Shown here one piece after another: positions 1-6,336 of a stretch of DNA of 7,785 nucleotides. Source of the stretch: JBEKEX01 sp050013615 (GTDB lineage Bacteria > Chloroflexota > Anaerolineae > Anaerolineales > Anaerolineaceae). Below the pieces are notes generated by a model. The model made no database searches. It worked only from the letters and a program-made list of their open reading frames with translations, and was not told the origin of the DNA. The DNA is taken from contig JBEKEX010000139.1 of NCBI GenBank assembly GCA_050013615.1, positions 1 through 7,785 on the forward strand, given 5' to 3'. Each line of letters begins with the position of its first letter. The stretch's first letter is position 1. The translations under genes and the position numbers were made by a program.

Positions 1-2
1 TC

Positions 3-110
3 GCTCAATCGCTCTTCGAGCGTGATCCACAATTAGCCGACCCGCAGCTCGATCTTCTAAATCTAACCTTGTCACAATTTTGGAATGGTGGAAAAGGAGA
101 TGCCAGTTAA
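3..110 (+). CDS. C-terminal end of a probable ATP-dependent DNA helicase RecG (partial)
   Basis: An open frame enters from the left edge and ends at TAA 108-110, giving 35 residues. The tail has the pattern LFERDP, then LADPQL, then LLNLTLSQFW and a short GDAS end. From memory this resembles the end of RecG helicases in Chloroflexota and Gram-positive bacteria, where a helix with a D-P pair is followed by L-rich turns and a terminal FW. RecG remodels branched DNA and stalled replication forks. No helicase motif lies inside the window, so the name rests on the tail alone. The stop is two bases before the coaD start, and the coaD ribosome binding site lies inside this gene, which suggests co-transcription and translational coupling. 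RsmD, a common coaD neighbour, was considered, but its usual ending does not fit. Confidence 0.5.
   Translation, partial: AQSLFERDPQLADPQLDLLNLTLSQFWNGGKGDAS
95..100 (+). promoter_or_regulatory. Ribosome binding site of coaD
   Basis: AGGAGA lies 12 bases before ATG 113, inside the last codons of the upstream gene. The spacing is somewhat long, but the site supports ATG 113 over the in-frame TTG at 80, which lies upstream of it. Confidence 0.55.
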
Positions 111-112
111 CC

Positions 113-634
113 ATGATACGAGCAGTGTTTCCTGGAACATTTGATCCCATCCATTACGGACACATCGATATTGCCGAACGTGCCGCCAGAATTTTCGATG
201 AGCTCATTGTTGCTGTATACGACCGCCCTTTGAAGAATTTGTTGTTCTCACCCAAAGACCGCATCGAAATGGTGCGCTTGTCCTTGAAGGACAATCCCAA
301 AATAAAAATCGTTGGCTACAGCGGTTTGACGGTTAATTTTTGCCACGAAGTGAATGCCCAGGTTATCGTGCGTGGCCTGCGGGTGTTTTCCGATTTCGAG
401 GCAGAATTTCGCATGGCGCTTGCCAACCATCGCCTGGCACCTGAAATCGAAGTGGCCGCACTGATCACTGCAGAAGAGCATTCCTTCCTGTCATCCTCCA
501 CCGTCCGTGAAATCGCAGCCCTGGGTGGAGACGTTTCCAGCATGGTTCCAGCCCACATCGCTGTAGCATTGAAGAAAATATACGCGGAGCCGGAGAACAA
601 TAAAGACCTGCCGATTACCTCCTTGCGAGATTAA
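113..634 (+). CDS. coaD: Pantetheine-phosphate adenylyltransferase (PPAT), CoaD
   Basis: CoaD transfers AMP from ATP to 4'-phosphopantetheine to make dephospho-CoA, the penultimate step of coenzyme A synthesis in the cytoplasm. The 173-residue protein starts MIRAVFPGTFDP and carries the nucleotidyltransferase HxGH motif as HYGH at residues 14-17. Other family marks are VIVRGLR at 84-90, the F-E-A-E-F helix with ANHRLAPEIE around 95-113, SFLSSSTVREIA at 124-135 and the SSMVP segment near 142-146. All expected catalytic elements are present. The usual length is about 155-165 residues; here there is a short polar C-terminal extension. ATG 113 was chosen because the family begins right before the PGTFDP strand and a ribosome binding site precedes it. 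An upstream TTG at 80 would add 11 unlikely residues. The start is two bases after the preceding stop, so coupling is likely. Confidence 0.96.
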   Translation: MIRAVFPGTFDPIHYGHIDIAERAARIFDELIVAVYDRPLKNLLFSPKDRIEMVRLSLKDNPKIKIVGYSGLTVNFCHEVNAQVIVRGLRVFSDFEAEFRMALANHRLAPEIEVAALITAEEHSFLSSSTVREIAALGGDVSSMVPAHIAVALKKIYAEPENNKDLPITSLRD

Positions 635-639
635 TAGGC

Positions 640-645
640 TATAAT
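640..645 (+). promoter_or_regulatory. Possible internal promoter (-10 box) between coaD and the coiled-coil gene
   Basis: A perfect TATAAT lies six bases after the coaD stop. There is no good -35 box at 16-18 bases; TTACCT at 615-620 is poor and sits 19 bases away, and there is no TG extension. If active, it would start a transcript near 652 with a leader of about 50 bases before ATG 703. The 68-base gap is otherwise unassigned. Confidence 0.35.
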
Positions 646-671
646 TTAATCAGCTTGGCCTGAAAATTGCA

Positions 672-696
672 TCCTTCTTTTCATCAACCAGAAGGA
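672..696 (+). promoter_or_regulatory. Hairpin covering the ribosome binding site of the coiled-coil gene
   Basis: TCCTTCT at 672-678 is the exact reverse complement of AGAAGGA at 690-696, giving a seven-pair stem with an 11-base loop. The 3' arm is the Shine-Dalgarno sequence (AGAAGGAG, 690-697) that serves ATG 703. In RNA the stem could hide the ribosome binding site. The pairing is seen directly; a regulatory role is inference. Confidence 0.4.
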
Positions 697-702
697 GTAC
701 GT

Positions 703-1173
703 ATGGATATATTGCATCTCGTCGATCGTCTCGAAGAAATATTCAACGAAAGCCGCCCTGTTTTCTTTACACACAGCGTTTTTGTCGATGAGGATAAAAT
801 TCTTGACCTGATTGATCAGATGCGGGTTTCCATACCGGATGAGATCAAAAAGGCTCAACTACTTCTGGCACAACGCGACCGCATTTTGGCACAAGCCCAG
901 GAAGAGGCTAACCGCACGCTTTCCCTGGCGCGTGACAAGGCAGACCAATTGGTGCAGAAGGATCCCATCTCACAATCTGCTCAGGCGCGCGCCGAACAGA
1001 TCATCGCCCAGTCGCGTACTGAGGCTGAAGCCACCAAACGTGACGCCGATGCCTACGTTTTGGAAACGCTAACCCACCTCGAAATGGAAATCGAACGGTC
1101 TTTATCCCAGGTCCGCAATGGGGTTAAAGTATTGCAAACAGAAAAACCGGACCTGCCTAAAAAAGCACAATAA
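703..1173 (+). CDS. Coiled-coil protein of unknown function, coaD-linked, ATP synthase subunit B-like
   Basis: This 156-residue protein has no signal peptide and no membrane segment. Residues 1-50 form a conserved-looking head (DILHLVDRLEEIF, then VDEDKILDLIDQMRVSIPDEIKKA). Residues 50-145 are rich in Ala, Glu, Gln, Arg and Lys with few helix breakers, consistent with a long helix or coiled coil. From memory, a family with the same head occurs next to coaD in Clostridia and relatives, annotated only as 'ATPase' or 'ATP synthase F0 subunit B family', but no nucleotide-binding motif is visible. Similarity to F0-b or V-type subunit H probably reflects coiled-coil composition. ATG 703 is preferred over the upstream ATG 667 because a strong AGAAGGAG lies five bases before it and the conserved head begins there. 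Its function is unknown; a scaffold or assembly role would be a guess. Confidence 0.85.
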   Translation: MDILHLVDRLEEIFNESRPVFFTHSVFVDEDKILDLIDQMRVSIPDEIKKAQLLLAQRDRILAQAQEEANRTLSLARDKADQLVQKDPISQSAQARAEQIIAQSRTEAEATKRDADAYVLETLTHLEMEIERSLSQVRNGVKVLQTEKPDLPKKAQ

Positions 1174-1179
1174 TACACA

Positions 1180-1210
1180 AAGCCGGGCTTCGAGAGCCCG
1201 GCTTCTTTTT
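1180..1210 (+). terminator. Rho-independent terminator between convergent units
   Basis: AAGCCGGGCT at 1180-1189 pairs perfectly with AGCCCGGCTT at 1195-1204, a ten-pair GC-rich stem with a five-base loop (TCGAG). It is followed by C and five T. It starts six bases after the stop of the coiled-coil gene and so ends the coaD unit. The hairpin also lies just beyond the lon stop on the other strand, but there the T-rich stretch is about 15 bases away, so termination in that direction is probably weaker. Confidence 0.9.
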
Positions 1211-1215
1211 ATCTT

Positions 1216-3711
1216 TTAATGTTTCTCGGGTTCGGATGACTTTTCACCATTCGCTGAAGCCGTTTCACGTTTGCTCTTGGCGGCTTTATCTTCCGGATAG
1301 AGTGCCATCTCGATTACCTCGTTCATGTGTTTGATGGGCACGATCTTCAGATCCGTCCGGACCTTTTTGGGCACATCCACCAGATCCTTCAAATTTTTTT
1401 CCGGCAGCAACACAGTCTTCAACCCGGCTCGATGTGCAGCCAGTATTTTTTCGCGCACGCCGCCCACGGGCAGCACGTTGCCGCGCAGTGTAATTTCACC
1501 CGTCATGCCAATGTCCCGGTAGACTTTTCGCTCGGTGAAAGCCGAGATCAAGGCTGTGGCGATGGTAATGCCGGCGCTGGGGCCATCCTTGGGGATGGCA
1601 CCTTCGGGGATATGGATATGCACATCCAGTCGCTCGTAGATATCGGGTTTAAGTCCCAACTGGCGCGACTTTGATTTCATGAAGGACAAAGCCGCCTGTG
1701 CCGATTCCTGCATCACGTCGCCGATCTGCCCGGTCACTTGCAGGTTGCCTTTGCCTTCCAAGATGAGGACTTCCACCGGCATGATGTCGCCACCGCTTTC
1801 CGTCCAGGCAATGGCAGTCGCTACACCCACCTCATCCTGGCGCTCGGCTTCCGTGGCAAAGAACTCCGGAGGGCCGAGAAATTTCTCCACCAGGCTCGGC
1901 TCGATGCGGGTTGGACGATTCTTTTTCTCTGACTTCAGCCGCGCCAGTTTCCGGCACATCTGGCCGATCTCGCGTTCCAGGTTGCGGACGCCCGCTTCAT
2001 ATGTGTATTCACGGATGATCTCGCGGATGGTCGCATCCTGGAATTGGGCTTCCTTTTCGTCCAAACCGCTTTCATCAAGCTGCCTGGGAATCAGGAAGCG
2101 CCGGGCAATCTCCAGCTTTTCCTCTTCGATGTAGCCGGGAAACTCCAACACTTCCATCCGGTCCAGCAGCGCAGATGGGATCGTCCCCAGCGAGTTTGCC
2201 GTGGTGATGAACATCACCCCCGAAAGATCATAGGGAAGTTCCAGGTAATGGTCAGAGAAAGAGTAATTTTGCTCTAGATCCAACACTTCCAACAACGCCG
2301 AGGATGGGTCACCACGGAAATCAGATCCTAATTTATCCACTTCGTCCAGCATGAAGAGCGGATTGATAGTACCAGCACGCCGCATCGTCTGCAAGATGCG
2401 TCCCGGTAACGCCCCAATGTAAGTGCGCCGGTGGCCGCGAATTTCAGCTTCGTCGCGCACCCCGCCTAGGGACAAGCGGACAAATTTACGACCTAAGGCC
2501 TCGGCAATAGATCGACCCAGTGAGGTCTTTCCCGTACCAGGAGGGCCCACGAAGCATAGGATCGGCTGCCGCGAGCGCTTGGGCTTCAGGCTCTTTACTG
2601 CAATGTATTCCAAAACACGGTCTTTGGCCTTTCCGAGGCCATAATGATATTGTTCCAGGATCTTGGCCGCATGAGAAACATCCAGGTTGTCCTCGGTTGT
2701 CTCGCTCCACGGAAGATCAATGATCCAATCCAGGTAAGTCCGGATGATCCCGACTTCGGGAGCCAGGGCCGGCATCTGGTTCAAGCGCTCGATCTCTTTC
2801 AACGCCTGGGCCTGCGCCTCCTCGGGGAGTTTCTTCGCATCGATCTTTTCCCGCAGTTCAGCGATCTCGCGCGTCCAAACATCGCCTTCCCCCAACTCGT
2901 TTTGGATGGCCTTCATTTGCTCGCGCAAATAAAACTCACGTTGGCTTCGATCCACCTCGCTCTGCACGCGGTTCTGGATCTCATCCTCGAGCTGCAGCAC
3001 GTCCAATTCCTGTGCCAGCAGCCAGTTGATGTGTTTCAATCGTTCCTGCGAGTTGACCGTCTGGAGCAAAACCTGGCGCTCCTTCAAAGGTATAGAGACC
3101 GCCGTAGCCACCATATCCGATAACCACGCCGGTTCCGAGATGTTCATCGAATACAAATGCGCTTCTTCCGGTAGGCTGCGGTCGAGATGGATGCATTTCT
3201 CGAACAGGTCACGTGTCGTGCGCATTAATGCTTCCGTTTGCCGGTCGGCGTGCGTCTTCTCGAAAATGGGACGTGCCTTGACCTTCAAATAGGGCTCGGT
3301 TTGAGTGAATTCTAGGATCTCGACCCGATAACGCCCCTGGGCCAGGGCAGAATTATTGCCGTCCGGCAAATTCAACAGCCGGCCTACTGCGATTTCCGCG
3401 CCAATTGGAAAATAATCCTCATCGTCGGCTTTTTTTTCGTCGCCATCTTTCTCCAACAACCCGATCACAGCTTGCAGGTTGAATTGCGCTTCCTGAATGG
3501 CCACCAAATTGGGCCCCGGCTCGATAAAGATCGGGGACACCATTTTGGGAAAGATGACCACATCATGCAGCACGATGGCGGGCAGCTCGATGCAGCCATC
3601 CTGGTCCAGTTCGGCATCCGGAATTTGATACAGCTCTTCCGTGCGCTGGTATAGTTGGGTCGAGTATTCGTCGACGTCGTCTTGTCGCTTCATCCAATTA
3701 TCACTTTTCAT
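1216..3711 (-). CDS. lon: ATP-dependent protease La, LonA type
   Basis: Lon is a cytoplasmic AAA+ serine protease that unfolds and degrades damaged proteins and some short-lived regulators. The 831-residue protein has the full LonA order. The N-terminal substrate-binding domain runs from about residue 41 (IELPAIVLHDVVIFP) to 245, followed by a charged helical linker to about 300. The AAA+ module has Walker A GPPGTGKT at 389-396, Walker B LFMLDE at 452-457, a sensor-1 Asn in FITTAN at 501-506 and an Arg in LLDRME at 518. The protease domain carries Ser712 in PKDGPSAG and Lys755 in GGVREK. Their 43-residue spacing equals that of the E. coli Ser679-Lys722 dyad. The enzyme should be active. The tail from about 808 is polar and lysine/glutamate-rich. 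ATG 3711 has AAAGGAT just upstream; an in-frame Met at residue 7 is an alternative start. lon lies 43 bases downstream of folC on the same strand with no terminator between, so it may be co-transcribed. No CIRCE-like heat-shock operator is seen. Confidence 0.97.
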   Translation of the reverse strand: MKSDNWMKRQDDVDEYSTQLYQRTEELYQIPDAELDQDGCIELPAIVLHDVVIFPKMVSPIFIEPGPNLVAIQEAQFNLQAVIGLLEKDGDEKKADDEDYFPIGAEIAVGRLLNLPDGNNSALAQGRYRVEILEFTQTEPYLKVKARPIFEKTHADRQTEALMRTTRDLFEKCIHLDRSLPEEAHLYSMNISEPAWLSDMVATAVSIPLKERQVLLQTVNSQERLKHINWLLAQELDVLQLEDEIQNRVQSEVDRSQREFYLREQMKAIQNELGEGDVWTREIAELREKIDAKKLPEEAQAQALKEIERLNQMPALAPEVGIIRTYLDWIIDLPWSETTEDNLDVSHAAKILEQYHYGLGKAKDRVLEYIAVKSLKPKRSRQPILCFVGPPGTGKTSLGRSIAEALGRKFVRLSLGGVRDEAEIRGHRRTYIGALPGRILQTMRRAGTINPLFMLDEVDKLGSDFRGDPSSALLEVLDLEQNYSFSDHYLELPYDLSGVMFITTANSLGTIPSALLDRMEVLEFPGYIEEEKLEIARRFLIPRQLDESGLDEKEAQFQDATIREIIREYTYEAGVRNLEREIGQMCRKLARLKSEKKNRPTRIEPSLVEKFLGPPEFFATEAERQDEVGVATAIAWTESGGDIMPVEVLILEGKGNLQVTGQIGDVMQESAQAALSFMKSKSRQLGLKPDIYERLDVHIHIPEGAIPKDGPSAGITIATALISAFTERKVYRDIGMTGEITLRGNVLPVGGVREKILAAHRAGLKTVLLPEKNLKDLVDVPKKVRTDLKIVPIKHMNEVIEMALYPEDKAAKSKRETASANGEKSSEPEKH

Positions 3712-3716
3712 CCGTT

Positions 3717-3723
3717 ATCCTTT
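3717..3723 (-). promoter_or_regulatory. Ribosome binding site of lon
   Basis: Read on the minus strand, AAAGGAT ends five bases before ATG 3711. This favours that codon over the in-frame Met six codons later. It lies in the 43-base gap after folC, where I see no convincing promoter. Confidence 0.65.
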
Positions 3724-3754
3724 GTTTCACACCAGGAAACGTCCAAATTTACTT

Positions 3755-5122
3755 CTATCTTACCACCGGAATCGCCGGTTTCTTTGTTTCCCTCTCCCGA
3801 TCCCAGGTCTCGCGTGCCGCTGCGACGACGAAAATACTGCCGGTGACCACCACCACCGAGTGAGAGTTGGAGAATTTCAACGCCTGGTCGAATGCATCTT
3901 CGATCGCCTTGACCACTTTTACTTCGCAAGGATATCCCTTGGCCAGCTCGGCAAGTTTTTCCGCCTCCATTGCTCGCGGATGCACCGACTGGGTCACGAA
4001 CAGCACTTTTACCGCCGGCAGCAGCTCGGCGAACATGCTCTTGATGTCCTTATCTTCCGATACACCGAAAACCATAATGACATCACGGCCTGGAAAATAA
4101 TCGTTGATCGCCTTTTTTAGTTTGAGCGCCGAATCCCCATTGTGCGCCCCATCCACCACAATGGGAGGCTCTTTTCGCAGCAGTTCGAACCGCCCCGGCC
4201 ACGAGACCTGCGCAAAACCCTTCGCAATTTGTTCGTCGGTTGTCGTGATCCCATGGCGTTGATTGGCGACCTGCAACGCTGCATAAGCCGTGGTTGCATT
4301 TTCGAGCTGATGAAATCCCAGCAACGGGATGTGAAGTTGTGTTTCCTTCAAATGGCGGCTGAATTCCCCAGTAGTTGGGACAATCTTGAAGTTCTGTCCT
4401 TCAAGCGAATGATCGATAGGCTCGAAGCTGATATCCCTGCCAACCTCGATCAGTGGCGATTGTCGTTCAGCGGCGATGGCTTCGATCACCCGTCGCGCTT
4501 CATCTTTCTGAGGCGCAAGCACGATCGGATGTGCCGGTTTGATGATCCCACCTTTCTCCGTGGCAATCTGTTCCAGTGTGTTGCCCAAGACATTCATGTG
4601 ATCGTAAGACAGCGAGGTGATCACCGACACCAGCGGCGTTACCACGTTGGTAGCATCCAGACGCCCACCTAATCCTACCTCGACCACCGCCACATCCACC
4701 TTCTGTTGGGCAAAATAGAGAAACGCGATTGCTGTGGTGATCTCGAAGGTCGTCAGGCGCGGCACCTGGGTCACATGCGGCTTGACTTGTTCAACAAGCC
4801 CACTCAATACTTCGTGCGAGATCAGGCGCCGGTTGATCTGGATGCGCTCGGTGAAATCGTGCAAATGAGGCGAAATATAGAACCCAACCTTATAACCTGC
4901 AGCTTCCAGACCGCTGGCAATGAAGGCTGAAGTCGAACCCTTGCCCTTTGTGCCGGCCACGTGAAAAACGGGATATTGCCGGTGAGGGCTGCCCAAGCGG
5001 TCGAGCAGGTCCGCCATGCGGGTAAGATCGAACTTGTCAGCTGAATAACGCAGGTTCCGTGTTAAGCTGTAATCGACAAATGAATAGAGATAATCGAGCG
5101 CTTCTTGATAAGTGTCTGCCAT
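3755..5122 (-). CDS. folC: Bifunctional folylpolyglutamate synthase / dihydrofolate synthase
   Basis: FolC joins glutamate to dihydropteroate to make dihydrofolate, and adds further glutamates to reduced folates, using ATP in the cytoplasm. The 455-residue protein shows the Mur-ligase-like fold signatures. These are P-loop GTKGKGST at 57-64, SPHLHDFTERI at 84-94, EVGLGGRLDATN at 148-159, SYDHMNVLG at 172-180 followed by TEKGGIIKP, then GRFELL at 310-315 and VDGAHNGDS at 323-331 in the C-terminal ligase domain. Length is normal. The P-loop has Lys where Asn is more usual (GTNGKGS), a mild variant. Sequence alone does not show whether both activities are kept, since monofunctional FPGS enzymes look alike. 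ATG 5122 has only a weak GA-rich stretch (GAAAGAA) upstream as a ribosome binding site. It is the first gene of a minus-strand unit that continues into lon; no functional link between the two is evident. Confidence 0.95.
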   Translation of the reverse strand: MADTYQEALDYLYSFVDYSLTRNLRYSADKFDLTRMADLLDRLGSPHRQYPVFHVAGTKGKGSTSAFIASGLEAAGYKVGFYISPHLHDFTERIQINRRLISHEVLSGLVEQVKPHVTQVPRLTTFEITTAIAFLYFAQQKVDVAVVEVGLGGRLDATNVVTPLVSVITSLSYDHMNVLGNTLEQIATEKGGIIKPAHPIVLAPQKDEARRVIEAIAAERQSPLIEVGRDISFEPIDHSLEGQNFKIVPTTGEFSRHLKETQLHIPLLGFHQLENATTAYAALQVANQRHGITTTDEQIAKGFAQVSWPGRFELLRKEPPIVVDGAHNGDSALKLKKAINDYFPGRDVIMVFGVSEDKDIKSMFAELLPAVKVLFVTQSVHPRAMEAEKLAELAKGYPCEVKVVKAIEDAFDQALKFSNSHSVVVVTGSIFVVAAARETWDRERETKKPAIPVVR

Positions 5123-5150
5123 TTTATCGTTCTTTCATCAAATGTACCGC

Positions 5151-5179
5151 ATTGTATCCGTGCTTCTTCATTTGTGCAA
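5151..5179 (-). promoter_or_regulatory. Promoter of folC (and probably lon)
   Basis: On the minus strand, TTGCAC (5179-5174) is followed after exactly 17 bases by TACAAT (5156-5151), a 5/6 match to the -10 consensus. The -35 match is only moderate. Transcription would start near 5144, leaving a leader of about 22 bases before ATG 5122. Confidence 0.5.
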
Positions 5180-5188
5180 GATTGAGGA

Positions 5189-5217
5189 TTGACGCAAAGC
5201 CATACATACGTTAAATT
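5189..5217 (+). promoter_or_regulatory. Promoter of the DUF503-SDR-radical SAM unit, probably leaderless
   Basis: TTGACG (5189-5194, 5/6 to consensus) is followed after exactly 17 bases by TAAATT (5212-5217, 4/6). The expected start point, about seven bases past the -10 box, is around 5223-5225. That coincides with GTG 5223 and lies 4-6 bases before ATG 5229. No Shine-Dalgarno sequence is visible, in keeping with a leaderless or nearly leaderless message. It lies back-to-back with the folC promoter; the two -35 boxes are nine bases apart. Confidence 0.5.
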
Positions 5218-5228
5218 AGATAGTGACT

Positions 5229-5513
5229 ATGCCCGTGAGCAGTCTTGTCGTGACATTTTCCATTCCCGGTTGCGGATCCCTGAAAGAAAAACGCAGCCGG
5301 ATCCGTCCCGTCATTGCCAGACTGCGCCGTGAATTCAACGTCTCCGTGTCAGAGATCGGCCATCAAGATGCCTGGCAGCTATGCACCCTCGGTTGCGCTA
5401 TCATCAGCAATGATGCCGGCTTCAATCACCAAGTGCTGCAAAAAACGAGCCAGTTCATTGCATCTGCCTGGCCTGACCTCGAAGTGATCGATGAAAAAAT
5501 AGAGAATTTATAG
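5229..5513 (+). CDS. DUF503 / YlxP-like small conserved protein
   Basis: This protein of about 94 residues matches the DUF503 family (B. subtilis YlxP-like) by its ordered motifs. An N-terminal beta strand is followed by PGCGSLKEKRSRIRP, then RLRREFNVSVSEIGHQDAW, LGCAIISND and a final helix (HQVLQKTSQFI). The family is small, cytoplasmic and widespread. In many genomes it lies near translation genes such as rbfA, but its molecular function is not established; here it is away from that context. The start is uncertain between GTG 5223, ATG 5229 and GTG 5235. I chose ATG 5229 because it best fits the usual distance to the first strand, but no ribosome binding site supports any of them and GTG 5223 would suit a leaderless transcript. 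It is the first gene of a plus-strand unit, with the next start eight bases after its stop. Confidence 0.85.
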   Translation: MPVSSLVVTFSIPGCGSLKEKRSRIRPVIARLRREFNVSVSEIGHQDAWQLCTLGCAIISNDAGFNHQVLQKTSQFIASAWPDLEVIDEKIENL

Positions 5514-5517
5514 GGAG
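5513..5517 (+). promoter_or_regulatory. Ribosome binding site of the SDR gene
   Basis: GGGAG begins in the last base of the DUF503 stop codon and lies four bases before ATG 5522, tying translation of the two genes together. Confidence 0.6.
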
Positions 5518-5521
5518 TTCG

Positions 5522-6313
5522 ATGGACCTTCACCTTAAAAACATAAAAGCATTGGTAACGGGTGCCAGCAAAGGGCTGGGCTTGGCCATTGCGCTTGAAT
5601 TAGCCCAAGAGGGTGCCCGCGTTTGCATCAACAGCCGCGGAAAAGAGAATTTGAGCATTGCTTCGCACAAGATTACCGAAGCAACCGGTCAAACGCCCGC
5701 GGCAATCGCGGGAGATATCAGCGTCCCCAATTTTCCTAAAGCATTGGTGGAGAAAGCCGCTGCCGAGCTTGGCGGGTTGGACTTGCTGGTCACCAATGCC
5801 GGTGGCCCGCCCACCGGCGCCTTCGAAAGCTTCGATGACGACGCCTGGCAGAAAGCGCTGGATATGTGCTTCCTGAGTCACGTCCGGCTGATCAGGGCAG
5901 CGTTGCCGTTTTTGAAGCAATCCACCTGTGCCAGTGTGGTCACCCTAACCTCTTTATCGGTCAAGCAACCCATTCCCTCGCTAGTGCTCTCGAACAGCGC
6001 ACGTTCCGCTACCATTGGGCTGACGAAGACCCTGGCGCTCGAATTGGGCGAGCAAGGCATCCGTTTCAATTCCATCCTCCCCTCGTGGACGGCCACCGAA
6101 CGCGTGGAAGAATTGATGGCTTCACGCGCTGCCGCGAACCATTCCACTGCGGCAGAAGAGCTCAAAAAGCAGGCCGCTGAAAGCTCCCTTGGGCGGTTGG
6201 CAACGCCGGAGGAAGTTGCCAAGGCAACGGTCTTTTTGCTTTCACCGGCGGCCTCATTCATCACCGGGCAAATGCTTTCGGTGGATGGCGGCTTTTACAA
6301 AGCAACCTACTAA
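5522..6313 (+). CDS. SDR-family oxidoreductase-like protein with degenerate catalytic residues
   Basis: The 263-residue protein has the Rossmann fold of short-chain dehydrogenases/reductases: TGASKGLG at 13-20, a GDIS segment at 64-67, NAGG at 92-95 and the C-terminal VDGGF after FITGQ. Length is typical. The active site is unusual. Aligning by eye with YxASKAALxGLTK-type sequences, the catalytic Tyr is Ser157, the catalytic Lys is Arg161 and the tetrad Asn is Cys116; only Ser144 remains. The stretch PIPSLVLSNSARSATIGLTK resembles a known atypical group annotated as 'beta-ketoacyl-ACP reductase-like' that has a conserved PIPxLxLSN pattern in place of YxxxK. Automatic annotation may therefore call it FabG, but normal ketoreductase chemistry is doubtful. 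It may bind NAD(P) and act by another mechanism, or be non-catalytic. It is the second gene of the unit. Substrate unknown. Confidence 0.88.
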   Translation: MDLHLKNIKALVTGASKGLGLAIALELAQEGARVCINSRGKENLSIASHKITEATGQTPAAIAGDISVPNFPKALVEKAAAELGGLDLLVTNAGGPPTGAFESFDDDAWQKALDMCFLSHVRLIRAALPFLKQSTCASVVTLTSLSVKQPIPSLVLSNSARSATIGLTKTLALELGEQGIRFNSILPSWTATERVEELMASRAAANHSTAAEELKKQAAESSLGRLATPEEVAKATVFLLSPAASFITGQMLSVDGGFYKATY

Positions 6314-6324
6314 TTAGATAGATT

Positions 6325-6329
6325 GAGAG
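6325..6329 (+). promoter_or_regulatory. Ribosome binding site of the radical SAM gene
   Basis: GAGAG lies four bases before TTG 6334 and seven bases before GTG 6337. The spacing favours GTG 6337 as the start. No ATG is available near the expected N-terminus. Confidence 0.45.
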
Positions 6330-6336
6330 TTTATTG

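Noticed and set aside
80..112. TTG start giving coaD 11 extra N-terminal residues
   Set aside because: The extra residues overlap the end of the upstream gene and do not fit the CoaD N-terminus. AGGAGA lies downstream of this TTG and serves ATG 113.
667..702. Upstream in-frame ATG for the coiled-coil gene
   Set aside because: The strong AGAAGGAG lies between it and ATG 703, and the conserved head begins at 703.
1325..3292. Several open frames on the plus strand opposite lon, up to about 159 codons
   Set aside because: They lie opposite a full-length, motif-complete lon gene, show no recognisable domains and have compositions typical of antisense shadow frames.
3765..3779. Small inverted repeat ACCGG / CCGGT near the end of folC, as a terminator before lon
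   Set aside because: The stem is only five pairs, lies within the coding region and has no T-tract in the direction of folC transcription.
5214..6321. Ten-base direct repeat AATTAGATAG at 5214-5223 and 6312-6321, upstream of two genes of the same unit
   Set aside because: It is short, AT-rich, partly made of a -10 box and a stop codon context, and no third copy was noticed. Chance is a sufficient explanation.
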